Origin: JAEYXS01 sp943367715
GTDB taxonomy: Bacteria; Verrucomicrobiota; Verrucomicrobiia; Limisphaerales; JAEYXS01
NCBI GenBank assembly: GCA_943367715.1
Contig: CALRJY020000017.1
Coordinates: 1-64,000, forward strand
Length of the DNA: 64,000 bases
Direction of reading: 5' to 3'
Made by a program: the position numbers and the translations under genes. Positions 36,739-44,121 of the stretch are shown in pieces. The notes below the pieces were generated by a model. The model saw nothing but the letters and a program-made list of their open reading frames with translations, ran no database searches and had not been told where the DNA came from. Numbering within the stretch: the stretch's first letter is position 1; each line of letters opens with the position of its first letter.

Positions 36739-36760
36739 AATAATACGTGTAGGTATTATT
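36739..36760. promoter_or_regulatory. AT-rich perfect palindrome upstream of the propeller gene
   Basis: aataatac (36739-36746) and gtattatt (36753-36760) form a perfect 8-bp inverted repeat around gtgtag. It lies about 98 nt upstream of the start at 36641 on the minus strand. It could be a dimeric repressor operator. It could also be a weak terminator on the minus strand, where TTTTTGTTTG follows. Confidence 0.45.
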
Positions 36761-36763
36761 TCA

Positions 36764-36778
36764 GCCGGTTGCACCGGC
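36764..36778. repeat. Short hairpin repeat (6-bp stem, TGC loop)
   Basis: gccggt-tgc-accggc. The same element recurs at 43078-43090 (ccggt stem) and 43804-43816 (tcggt/accga stem). Base changes in the third copy are compensated, so pairing is kept. Read on the minus strand it follows a gtagccc head, as in related repeats. Confidence 0.65.
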
Positions 36779-36863
36779 GGGCTACTATTGAGAAAACATC
36801 GAATGTCCGGAAAAGAAACGCTGTGTGAGGACGATTTTGGTTATTCTCACTCCTCACCCTCGG

Positions 36864-36905
36864 TCCCTCTCCTCGGCCGAAGTTCGGCTTCCATGAGGAG
36901 AGGGA
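36864..36905. repeat. CT/GA-rich long hairpin repeat
   Basis: tccctctcctc (36864-36874) pairs perfectly with gaggagaggga (36895-36905). An inner small hairpin (gccga-agt-tcggc) lies in the loop and outer ccctcg/cgaggg arms flank it. A related ccctctccct/agggagaggg hairpin lies at 43705-43729. This class of repeat is widely mis-annotated as genes encoding NPHPSPLP-type peptides. Confidence 0.7.
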
Positions 36906-36973
36906 TGAGCGAGGGACGCTGGGTGCGTGATTGGGACCTGCTGCAATTTGGATGGGCAGGTGCTTCGGCGGCG

Positions 36974-36993
36974 GCCGGCTGAGGACAGCCAGC
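36974..36993. repeat. Hairpin repeat at the end of the FAH-family gene
   Basis: gccggctg (36974-36981) pairs with cagccagc (36986-36993), one mismatch, 4-nt loop. On the minus strand it follows a ggtagggc head, the same GTAGSSC head seen at other hairpin copies. It begins 9 nt after the stop of the gene at 37002 and could also protect that mRNA end. Confidence 0.55.
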
Positions 36994-37001
36994 CCTACCA
37001 A

Positions 37002-37856
37002 TTACAGCGCAGCCACGGCGGTTTGTTTTTGTTCGCCGAGGCCTTCGATGCCGAGTTCTACGACGTCGCCGGGCTTCAGGTAAACGGGGGGCTTGAAGCC
37101 GAGGCCCACGCCGGGAGGGGTGCCGGTGCTGATGATGTCGCCGGGCAACAGGGTCATGAAATGGCTGATGTAGCTGACGAGCTTGGCGGTCTGGAAAACC
37201 ATCTGGCGCGTGTTGCTGTTCTGGATGAGCTTGCCGTTCACTTTCAACCACATGTTGAGATTAGCCGGGTCCTTGATCTCATCTTTCGTGGCGAGCCAGG
37301 GGCCGACGGGGGCGAAGGTGTCGGCGCTCTTGCCTTTCACCCATTGGCCACCGCGTTCGAGCTGCCATTCGCGTTCGCTGTAATCATTGTGCAGGGCGTA
37401 ACCGGCGACGTAGTCGAGGGCATCAGCCTCGCTGACGTAGCTGGCGCGTTTGCCGACGACGATGGCGAATTCCACTTCCCAATCCGTCTTCACGGAGCCG
37501 CGCGGAATGGTGACACCGTCGTAAGGACCGGTGTAGGCAGTGGTGGCCTTGAAGAAGAGGACGGGTTCCTTCGGAATCTCCATGCCAGATTCCTTGGCGT
37601 GATCGGCGTAGTTCAGGCCCACGCAGACGATCTTGCTGGGGCGCTGGAGCGGTGCGCCGAGGCGGACACCGGCGGGAATGGCGGGTGCGGTGGCGGCGTT
37701 CTTCTCGGCCCAGGCGGCAAGACGGGCGAGGCCGTCATTGGCCAAGAAGGTTTCGTTGTAGTCTTCGCCAAAAGCGGAGGCATCAATGCGCTGGCCATTG
37801 GCCAAAATCAGACCGGGCTTTTCGCGGCCGGGTTCGCCAAAACGGATAAGTTTCAT
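37002..37856 (-). CDS. Fumarylacetoacetate hydrolase (FAH) family protein
   Basis: A 284-residue FAH-fold hydrolase or lyase acting on 2-oxo acid or acylpyruvate substrates. The first part has IVCVGLNYADHAKE. The metal site is in the DWEVEFAIVVGK segment (acidic ligands), with a further acidic contact upstream. Other family motifs are GYALHNDYSEREWQ, KGKSADTFAPVGPWL and LPGDIISTGTPPGVG. The latter is typical of 2,4-diketo-3-deoxy-fuconate hydrolase and ureidoglycolate-lyase-like members. A role in sugar-acid catabolism is plausible but no partner genes are adjacent. Confidence 0.92.
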   Translation of the reverse strand: MKLIRFGEPGREKPGLILANGQRIDASAFGEDYNETFLANDGLARLAAWAEKNAATAPAIPAGVRLGAPLQRPSKIVCVGLNYADHAKESGMEIPKEPVLFFKATTAYTGPYDGVTIPRGSVKTDWEVEFAIVVGKRASYVSEADALDYVAGYALHNDYSEREWQLERGGQWVKGKSADTFAPVGPWLATKDEIKDPANLNMWLKVNGKLIQNSNTRQMVFQTAKLVSYISHFMTLLPGDIISTGTPPGVGLGFKPPVYLKPGDVVELGIEGLGEQKQTAVAAL

Positions 37857-37995
37857 GTTTGGCTGAAAAGAAAAGGGGCGGCGGGAGTTTATGCAAGTCT
37901 GGAGGGAGGATTTTTACATCTGCGGGTGGCTTGTCAAAGGTCCCGTGACGGAGCTACGCTCACTTCCAAGCTGTTGCACCTCCCACGATTGATTT

Positions 37996-38907
37996 ATGCC
38001 TGAATATTATTGTGACGAGCAGAAGTTTCGGCTGCATGCCCCGGATACCATCATCGGGTATAGCCGAGAGGACAAGGCGCCGAAACAAACCGTGACGGTC
38101 AGCCAAGGCGTGGCTGGGGTGTGCGTCAGGCCGGACAAGCAATGGAGTCCGCTGTGTGAAAAACTGTTCCGCAAGGAGAAGGCGCGCAGCGTGATCCTGG
38201 GCGGGCCATGGTCTGATGGCGCGCCGAAAATGGATTTCATCCGAGATCTGCCGGAGTGCAAGGACCTGACGGTGTCTTACTTCAAGCCGGTGGATTTCTC
38301 GCCGCTGGCGGGCAATCCGCAGCTAGAGCGGTTGCAGATCTTCTACGAGGGCGAGGGTGATCCGGGGACATTTGATCTCACCAGCCTGCCGAACTTGAAG
38401 CAGTGCCAGATCCCGGCGCATCCGAATTTTCTCAGTGCCTTGAAATGCCGCAAGCTGGTGAGCCTCGGATTGATTGGAGGAACGTATAAGGAAATCCTTG
38501 ATCTGACGGAGTTGGCGGCACTGGAGGAATTCATCTGTGGCGGGGTGAGCAAGATTCCGGGGATGATGTTCAGTCCCAAAGCGCGGTTGCGGGCGCTGGA
38601 CCTGTGCCGCTTGAAGTTGTTCGAGAGCATGACGCCGATGAAATCCGTGGTGGAGGAATTGCGGGTGGTGACGCTGGACAAGTTGCCGCGATTGAAGATC
38701 GACTGGCTGGCGGACGCGAAGAAGGCGGAGTGCATCGCACTGCGGGTGGGCGAGATACCGTCGATCAATTTTCTGGGCGGGCTGAAGAAGCTGCAGGTGC
38801 TGGATCTGTTCGGTTGCAAGGTGATGGACAAGGATTTTTCCGTGAGAGCGGCGTTGCCGCAGAAGTTGGATGCGAAGTTGTGGGGGAGCGGGACGGTGAT
38901 TAGTTAG
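37996..38907 (+). CDS. Leucine-rich-repeat-like protein of unknown function
   Basis: A 303-residue soluble protein without signal peptide. From about residue 85 it has irregular leucine-rich repeats of roughly 22-25 residues: LPECKDLTVSYFKPVDFSPL, NPQLERLQIFYEGEG, LPNLKQCQIPAHPNFLSAL, CRKLVSLGLIGG, and LGGLKKLQVLDLFGCKV. Proteins of this kind appear as immunity or accessory proteins in toxin-associated regions, and the next four genes are also small and repeat-based. There is no direct evidence for a toxin here. The function is unknown. Confidence 0.75.
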   Translation: MPEYYCDEQKFRLHAPDTIIGYSREDKAPKQTVTVSQGVAGVCVRPDKQWSPLCEKLFRKEKARSVILGGPWSDGAPKMDFIRDLPECKDLTVSYFKPVDFSPLAGNPQLERLQIFYEGEGDPGTFDLTSLPNLKQCQIPAHPNFLSALKCRKLVSLGLIGGTYKEILDLTELAALEEFICGGVSKIPGMMFSPKARLRALDLCRLKLFESMTPMKSVVEELRVVTLDKLPRLKIDWLADAKKAECIALRVGEIPSINFLGGLKKLQVLDLFGCKVMDKDFSVRAALPQKLDAKLWGSGTVIS

Positions 38908-38995
38908 CGCAGTCTTTTGTCTGCGGTTACGGCCGGATGTGCCGCGGGAATTCGTGGATGAACTGGCGCAGTGGAGGTAAAAGAAAAATACTGTT

Positions 38996-39214
38996 ATGAG
39001 AAGCTTGCCAGAAGAGTTGTATCTGCAAAATCTCGAAATGCATTGGCCGGAAGGTTCCTTCTATCATATGCCCAAGGAAAGGGCGCGGGATGAATTGAAG
39101 GCACTTACCGGGGTGGATCATGGGCTGGATGCGGCGGCATGGAGGAAGTGGATAAAGGAGACGAAGTGGAAAGCAGGCTTCAAACCGCCCGAACGACGAA
39201 ACACAAAATCATGA
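38996..39214 (+). CDS. Small hypothetical protein
   Basis: A 72-residue, charged protein with no signal. The motif ALTGVDHGLDAAAWRKWIKE resembles the C-terminal tGxdfGxDaxaWxxW pattern of HEAT-type or peptidase-associated proteins of this phylum. Its stop overlaps the next start as ATGA (39211-39214), which supports translation of both. The function is unknown. Confidence 0.6.
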   Translation: MRSLPEELYLQNLEMHWPEGSFYHMPKERARDELKALTGVDHGLDAAAWRKWIKETKWKAGFKPPERRNTKS

Positions 39215-39606
39215 AATTCTGGTGTTTGGTATCTATGCTGAGAGAGCGGGAGGACAAGCAGATGCTGGAAAGGGTGCTCTCACTGCCGAGGTGGAGCGAG
39301 TGGTGGCAGCATTATAAAAATCACGATGAGTTGGTTCAGTCTCAAAACCGCATGATTCTCGATATGGAGCTGCCGGATGAGTTATGCCGGGACGTGTTGT
39401 CAAAGTGTGACTGGAAGTATGTACGAGAATACAATGACCTGTTCCGAATCGCTGAACGCGATGCAGCCAAATGGCCGGTGGCTTTTTCGACCGTGGAGGT
39501 CTATGAACAGTACGGTGGAGATTGTCTCGAAGACATCGCAGAGTTCGGGGCTTACCACATCCCAAAAACGAGTCTACACTGGTCGGCGGAGGCGGAACAG
39601 AATTGA
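39211..39606 (+). CDS. Hypothetical protein translationally coupled to the upstream small gene
   Basis: 131 residues from the ATG at 39211, which overlaps the preceding stop by 4 nt. A longer reading from 39139 would overlap the upstream gene in another frame. The protein is acidic, Trp-rich (RWSEWWQHYKNHDEL, CDWKYVREYNDL) and has no recognised domain. Its setting among repeat-protein genes resembles orphan immunity genes, but this is only a contextual guess. Confidence 0.6.
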   Translation: MKFWCLVSMLREREDKQMLERVLSLPRWSEWWQHYKNHDELVQSQNRMILDMELPDELCRDVLSKCDWKYVREYNDLFRIAERDAAKWPVAFSTVEVYEQYGGDCLEDIAEFGAYHIPKTSLHWSAEAEQN

Positions 39607-39634
39607 AAATATCGGTCATGCTAATTGATCCAGA

Positions 39635-40556
39635 ATGAAGATAGCCAAACAATTACCGGCGGATGCGGAGCGGGACTTGCTCGCCGCTATTGAAAGTGCC
39701 TATCAAGCGAAACTGGCTGGCGATATGGCGAAGGCAGAGGCGGGCTATGCGAAAGCGTGGGAAATGCTGCCAGAGCCCAAGCCGGACTGGAGTTATTCCA
39801 TGGTGGCGGCGAGCGCACTGGCAGAATTCCTGACCGAGAGCGGGCAGTATGAGAAGGCGATCCGGTTTGTCCCGGAGTTGCTCGCGACCAATACGAATGG
39901 ATATGCCGCACATAATCATTTTGGCTGGGCGAGTGTTTCTGGAAGCGGGCAGGAAGGAGGAGGCCGTCAAACATTTCAGCCAGGCCTATGCCATGGGCAA
40001 GGAGCGGGCTTTTTCGGGAGAGAATAAAAAGTATCTGGAATACGTCCCCACCAAGGCCAAGAAAAAGAAAGCAAAGCCTATGAGCAAACAATGGCCGACT
40101 ATCCCTGATCCGGAAGCGTTTAAATTGATGGCCGGACCCATCGAGCTGGACGACGAGGTGCATGAGCAGATCACGGCGTTGTGCGAGGAAGGGGATGAAC
40201 TGGCGGAGGCGGAAAAGTATGATGAGGCGATCGCGAAGTATAAGGAGGCGCTGTATCTGATCCCGCGACCGGTGGAGAAGTGGGATGCCTCGACTTGGGT
40301 GCTGGCGGCGATCGGCGATGCGCTGTTTCTGAAGGGTGATTTCCCCGGCGCTGCCCAGCCGTTGCGCGATGTGATGTATTGCCCGGGGGCGGTGGAAAAT
40401 CCGTTCATCCGCTTGCGGCGGGGACAGGTGGCGTTTGAAAAGGGCAATCTGGTGGTGGCGGAGAAGGAGTTGGTGGAGGCGTATCGGCTGGAGGGTGAGG
40501 AGATTTTTAAGGAGGAGGAGGCGAAGTATTGGGAGTTTGTGCGGGGGAAGGTGTGA
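39635..40556 (+). pseudogene. Duplicated TPR protein gene with a frameshift in the first module
   Basis: Two reading frames together encode one tetratricopeptide protein of about 306 residues. Frame one (from ATG 39635) is TPR-like up to GYAAHNHFG. The homology then continues one frame over as GRVFLEAGRKEEAVKHFSQAYAMGKER. The switch point is near 39921-39927 (ggctgggcg), where one extra base explains it. The two halves are paralogous modules: the first ends NKKYLEYV and the second ends AKYWEFV, with matching PDWS/EKWD and FLEAGRKEEA/FEKGNLVVA segments. The second module has its own possible start (ATG 40081, MSKQWPTIPD) and may still be made as a 158-residue protein. A sequencing error is an alternative. 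Confidence 0.75.
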
Positions 40557-40603
40557 AGGGCGGACGCTCGCCGCGGGCCAGGAAGATTGGAAACGCAGCA
40601 AAG

Positions 40604-40637
40604 ATGTAGCGCAACTCGCACGCTGGAAGCGTGCGCT
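40604..40637. repeat. GTAGCGC-headed hairpin repeat
   Basis: A gtagcgca head is followed by an 8-bp stem with a 3-nt loop (cgcacgct-gga-agcgtgcg, 40617-40635) and a terminal cta. Head and stem/loop sizes match the units at 60789-60904. It lies between convergent genes. Confidence 0.6.
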
Positions 40638-40643
40638 AAGCGG

Positions 40644-40955
40644 TCAGGAACTCTGCCGCTGCACTTTCTGCACGAACTGGACGGAGACGCCTTCCATGGC
40701 GAGGGAGATGTCGTTATGACCGAGGCCGCTGAGGGAGTTGTGCCAGAGGATCTCGCCGGTTTCCTGGTGCAGGCCATAGAGGTGACCCGCGACCCCGGCA
40801 TAAACGATGCCTTCGCGAACGAGGACGGAGACGTCCTGATAGTTGGTGGAGGAGAGAAAGCCGCCGGTATCCAGCGAGGTCTGCCAGCGGATTTCACCGG
40901 TGGAGGTGTCGATGGCGGCGACGTGGCCGTTGGTGCCGATGATGAGGGGGTTCAT
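40644..40955 (-). CDS. Short PQQ/BamB-like propeller-fragment protein
   Basis: About 103 residues from the ATG at 40955 (MNPLIIGTNGHVAAIDTSTG). It holds two propeller-blade repeats: HVAAIDTSTGEIRWQTSL and HLYGLHQETGEILWHNSLSG, both with the A.D..TG...W signature. It has no signal peptide, unlike the full propeller at 35496-36641. Far too short to close a propeller, it may oligomerise, be a remnant, or be a small domain protein. It ends just 10 nt before the next upstream gene's stop, so the two are probably co-transcribed. Confidence 0.6.
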   Translation of the reverse strand: MNPLIIGTNGHVAAIDTSTGEIRWQTSLDTGGFLSSTNYQDVSVLVREGIVYAGVAGHLYGLHQETGEILWHNSLSGLGHNDISLAMEGVSVQFVQKVQRQSS

Positions 40956-40965
40956 GGGATAAATA

Positions 40966-41937
40966 TCAGGGTTCTGACAGAGCTGCATCACCGCCCTTTT
41001 GTTGGTCACCAATGCCCCAGGACAGCAAGGAACTGATGTTGGTCAGGGAGTCTTGGGCGGAGAAGGCCACGTCCGGATGTTCGTCTTTTAATCCGCGCAG
41101 CAGCACGGGTTGCACGATATCCTGCTCCAAACGTTTGTGGAAAAACGCTGTGAAATAAAGTCCCTGCATCGCATTGGCGCGGATGCGCGAGTCAGGATGG
41201 GCGGAGAGGCGGACACAGACTTCCTGGACGAATCGCCAGCTCTCGTGCTTAAAGCCCAATTTGATCGGCAAGTCGACCAAGGTTTCCACTTCATCATTGG
41301 TGATGGCAGCCATGATTTCCTCATCGGAGAGGGTGATCGGCGTGCCACGGCGATTCATGGGCCTGATCTTACGAGGTGGAGGCGAGGTTTGAGTCTGGGA
41401 AGCTTTTCGTTGCTTGAATTCTTCACGCTCAGCGGTGGTCATGAGCTTGTGGAGAAATGGATGTTTCGCGTGCCAGTATTGGATCGCTTTCATTGGCAGC
41501 GATGATTCCTCCCAGGTGGCGAACTCGAAGCGGACGATGGTACCCGATGCGTTAGTGAGGGTGGCCACTTCACGGGGGACGACGGCGACATCGCGCAATT
41601 CCTCGTCACCTTTTTCGGGGCCGTAGCCTTCGAAATTGCCGAAGTCAGAGTGCACAACTTGCGTAGGGTCCAGAGACTGGATCACGCCCTCATAACGGCT
41701 GATGATGCGGCGGGTGGTGAAAGCATACCAGCTCTGCGCAGAATAGAAGGCACTGACGATCACCAGTTCGCCCTCTTCGAGCGGTAGCTGACCGGCAATT
41801 GAAGGGTGCAAGGTGCCGATGACGGTGAAAGGCCAGTCGCGCCCTGCCCCGCTTTCGCGCACGTAGGCCACTGCGATGTCGTGGATCTTGGCATCTAGAA
41901 GCATGGTTAAATTCTCTGAAGAATTGGCTTCACTCAT
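40966..41937 (-). CDS. Hypothetical protein with a HEAT-like C-terminus
   Basis: About 323 residues from the ATG at 41937 (MSEANSSENL); an ATG at 41904 is an alternative. The N-terminal half has a beta-rich stretch (GELVIVSAFYSAQSWYAFTTRRIISRYEG) like PH-type phosphoinositide-binding folds. A linker rich in Ser/Thr/Pro/Lys follows near 200. The C-terminal 120 residues are helical with HEAT-type wording (VCVRLSAHPDSRIRANAMQGLYF and LRGLKDEHPDVAFSAQDSLTNI). No signal or membrane helix. The function is unknown. It sits at the edge of the accessory run of repeat-protein genes. Confidence 0.65.
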   Translation of the reverse strand: MSEANSSENLTMLLDAKIHDIAVAYVRESGAGRDWPFTVIGTLHPSIAGQLPLEEGELVIVSAFYSAQSWYAFTTRRIISRYEGVIQSLDPTQVVHSDFGNFEGYGPEKGDEELRDVAVVPREVATLTNASGTIVRFEFATWEESSLPMKAIQYWHAKHPFLHKLMTTAEREEFKQRKASQTQTSPPPRKIRPMNRRGTPITLSDEEIMAAITNDEVETLVDLPIKLGFKHESWRFVQEVCVRLSAHPDSRIRANAMQGLYFTAFFHKRLEQDIVQPVLLRGLKDEHPDVAFSAQDSLTNISSLLSWGIGDQQKGGDAALSEP

Positions 41938-42054
41938 AGGCTTGGCGAACGAGAGGTGGTTTAGCAGGGCGAGTGGAAAATGCAATGATGGAGGGGAACG
42001 GTTGCTGGCGGACAGTTACGGTGGTCGTTCTGGGAGCTGGCGTTGCTTAGGGAT

Positions 42055-42083
42055 GTTGCTGTGGGCGAGGCGCCCACGCTCCA
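42055..42083 (+). repeat. 29-nt dispersed hairpin repeat, copy 1
   Basis: The core is GTGGGCG-agg-CGCCCAC (42061-42077), a 7-bp stem with 3-nt loop, flanked by gttgct and gctcca. The complete 29-nt sequence recurs, reverse-complemented and identical, at 53871-53899. A gtagggc heptamer follows at 42088. Confidence 0.8.
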
Positions 42084-42218
42084 CCTGTAGGGCTTTGCCG
42101 AGGATACGTTTTTAAATCGAGTATTTGTGGGAGGGGTCATTGCGCGAGGCACAAAGGAGGGTTAAGGAGAGTAGGCATAGCACCGTAAGCCAACGGAAAG
42201 CACACCAGGATCACATAT

Positions 42219-43049
42219 ATGAGCTACATCACCACGAAAGACGGCACGCAACTTTATTACAAGGACTGGGGTCCGAAGGAGGGCGAGATCGTCACTTTCA
42301 GCCATGGGTGGCCGCTTTCGGCGGATGCGTGGGAGGCGCAGATGTTTTTCCTGGCGTCACAGGGTTACCGCTGCATCGCGCATGACCGGCGCGGGCATGG
42401 GCGCTCCAGCCAGCCGTGGGATGGCAATGACATGGACCAGTATGCGGATGATGTGGCGGAGCTGTTCGAGAAGCTCGATGTGAAAGGTGCGGTGATGGTG
42501 GGGCACTCGACGGGTGGCGGTGAAGTGGCCCGCTACATCGGGAGGCACGGAACGAAGCGGGTAGCGAAGGCGGTGTTGATGGGCGCGGTGCCGCCGGTCA
42601 TGCTGAAGACAGCGGCTTATCCGGGGGGATTGGCGATGGAGGTGTTCGATGGTTTCCGGGCGGCGTATCTGAAGGATCGCGCGCAGTTCTTCCTGGATGT
42701 CGCCAGCGGACCTTTTTTCAACTTCAACCGACCGGGGGCGAAGGTTTCGCAGGGAATGATCCAGGCTTGGTGGATGCAGGGGATGATGTCCGGGCACAAG
42801 AATGCGTATGACTGCATCAAGGCATTCTCGGAAACGGATTTCACGGAGGACTTGAAAAAGTTCGATGTGCCGACGCTCATCGTGCATGGGGATGATGACC
42901 AGATCGTGCCGATCGGGAACTCGGCGTTGCTCGCCGCCAAGCTGGTGAAGAATGCGACGCTGAAAATCTATCCGGGCGGCTCGCATAGCCTGGGAGATAC
43001 GAGCCGGGAGCAGTTGAATCAGGATTTGTTGGAATTCATTCGCGGGTGA
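42219..43049 (+). CDS. Alpha/beta hydrolase, non-haem chloroperoxidase-like family
   Basis: A 276-residue alpha/beta-hydrolase. The nucleophile elbow is GHSTGG (Ser about 95), and the acid Asp is in HGDDDQIVP. The His is in the GGSHSL segment near residue 262. Other signatures are VTFSHGWPLSADAWEAQM (oxyanion-hole HGW) and HDRRGHGRSSQPW. This matches the cofactor-free haloperoxidase/perhydrolase group, which are mainly esterases. The natural substrate is unknown. It is a single gene; the 3' flank has no gene for about 1 kb. Confidence 0.94.
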   Translation: MSYITTKDGTQLYYKDWGPKEGEIVTFSHGWPLSADAWEAQMFFLASQGYRCIAHDRRGHGRSSQPWDGNDMDQYADDVAELFEKLDVKGAVMVGHSTGGGEVARYIGRHGTKRVAKAVLMGAVPPVMLKTAAYPGGLAMEVFDGFRAAYLKDRAQFFLDVASGPFFNFNRPGAKVSQGMIQAWWMQGMMSGHKNAYDCIKAFSETDFTEDLKKFDVPTLIVHGDDDQIVPIGNSALLAAKLVKNATLKIYPGGSHSLGDTSREQLNQDLLEFIRG

Positions 43050-43077
43050 TCTGGAAGGGGAGCGGATTAACCGCAGA

Positions 43078-43090
43078 CCGGTTGCACCGG
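43078..43090. repeat. CCGGT-TGC-ACCGG hairpin repeat
   Basis: Second copy of the element at 36764-36778, with the same TGC loop and a 5-bp stem, followed by aggcggacgc. Confidence 0.55.
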
Positions 43091-43704
43091 AGGCGGACGC
43101 AGATACGCAGATGAAGGGTGGAGTGAGAAACGAAATGATGAGTTACGTGGATGGTGATTTTTGTAATTTATTGATGGGGAATCGGTTGTGGTCCGGGTGT
43201 AAATTTTAGCGAAAAGTGGTGGCGGAATTGTGATTTTTTGATAATCTTTTCAGTGCTGGCAGCTCGCTGCTGGTAAAGGACGGGCTCGGAAGGAATGACG
43301 AATTCTGAAGTCAGAATGAAGAAACATCCCCGAAGAATCCCACGCCATCGGTTCATTGGAATCGTTTTGGCATCCTTATGGAATCGTACGGATATGTGGG
43401 TGTGTCGGGCGTATGGATCAGGGTCCGTAAGCCGGAGGGGGAACGGGACGTCGACCAAGAATGAGGTCGGGGAATCTCTAATAGCCACTGCGGAACCGGC
43501 CGGGTCAGGGACTTACGCTCAATCTGAACTCTCAATCGTAGGGAAGGAGGAAACGATACTTCACAAGGGTCGGATGGTTTCATTGTTCTTTGAAATAATT
43601 CCCTAAAGGGAATGCAGAAGCCGGTCGAAGGTCGGCCTCCCAGTGAGGGAAGAGAAGGCGCTGGGCGTTTTAGAATCGTTTGGCGCGCTCAACCCTCACC
43701 CCAG

Positions 43705-43729
43705 CCCTCTCCCTGTTGAAGGGAGAGGG
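43705..43729. repeat. CT/GA-rich hairpin repeat, second copy
   Basis: ccctctccct (43705-43714) and agggagaggg (43720-43729) form a perfect 10-bp stem with a 5-nt loop, preceded by aaccctcacccc. Related to 36864-36905. Confidence 0.65.
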
Positions 43730-43794
43730 AGAAGAGGTCGTGTGCTTCGGCGGTGGTGGGGCGTGGTTATCGGGGTGCCTTGGCGGAAAGAGTC

Positions 43795-43838
43795 AGGGCA
43801 TCGTCGGTTGCACCGATGGCCACAGCGATGCCCTACCA
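43795..43838. repeat. Nested hairpin repeat (GTAGGGC-headed on minus strand)
   Basis: A 9-bp outer stem (agggcatcg ... cgatgccct) encloses an inner tcggt-tgc-accga hairpin (43804-43816). The inner stem keeps pairing by compensatory change relative to the copies at 36764 and 43078. On the minus strand the unit begins gtagggc. Confidence 0.6.
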
Positions 43839-44040
43839 TGATTTGGTTTCTGCGTTTCTTTGTGGAGTGGCTGGTGAGGGTTTGGTTCGGGAGGCAAAGG
43901 CCGGATGATACAGTCCCGCAGGACAGGAGGCATCGGCGGAGTCATGTTGAACGGATCGGATGGGAAGGCGCGCTTCAGGGAGTGGTAGTTGCACTACGGG
44001 CCTATTAAAGTTCAAAGCTCAAAGCTCAAACTTTGGGAAT

Positions 44041-44085
44041 AGGTCTTATAGGTCCAATAGGACTAATGGGACTTATGGGGATATG
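44041..44085. repeat. Degenerate 9-nt tandem repeat
   Basis: Consecutive nonamers aggtcttat, aggtccaat, aggactaat, gggacttat and ggggatatg follow the pattern RGGWCYWAT. They follow a short caaagct direct repeat at about 44012-44029. In one frame it would read Gly-Leu-Ile/Met-Gly repeats, but no gene context supports translation. Confidence 0.55.
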
Positions 44086-44121
44086 CGGAGGGAGACTGGA
44101 AAGGCGGTGGCGGCTGTCCCG

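Larger units (their letters stand above)
36642..37001. other. Intergenic region rich in hairpin repeats
   Basis: No convincing gene. The region holds an AT-rich palindrome (36739-36760), a GCCGGT-TGC-ACCGGC hairpin (36764-36778), a long CT/GA-rich hairpin (36864-36905) and another hairpin abutting the next stop codon (36974-36993). Short open frames here run across these inverted repeats and look spurious. Confidence 0.75.
43050..44121. other. Approx. 1.07-kb non-coding, repeat-rich region
   Basis: No reliable gene. It contains ccggttgcaccgg hairpins (43078-43090, 43804-43816), an ATTCTGA-ag-TCAGAAT palindrome (43302-43317), a CT/GA-rich hairpin (43705-43729), a nested 9-bp outer stem (43795-43838), and a 9-nt tandem repeat (44041-44085). 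Open frames of 60-120 codons here run through these repeats and lack recognisable protein features. Confidence 0.75.

Noticed and set aside
36788..36982. 64-codon frame in the gap before the FAH-family gene
   Set aside because: Spans inverted repeats and has no protein features.
43295..43606. 103-codon frame in the 1-kb gap
   Set aside because: No Shine-Dalgarno, no domain, runs through a palindrome, biased composition; kept as non-coding.
43643..44008. 121-codon frame with an NPHPSPLP-like segment
   Set aside because: Crosses the CT/GA-rich hairpin repeat; this peptide is a well-known artefact of that repeat.
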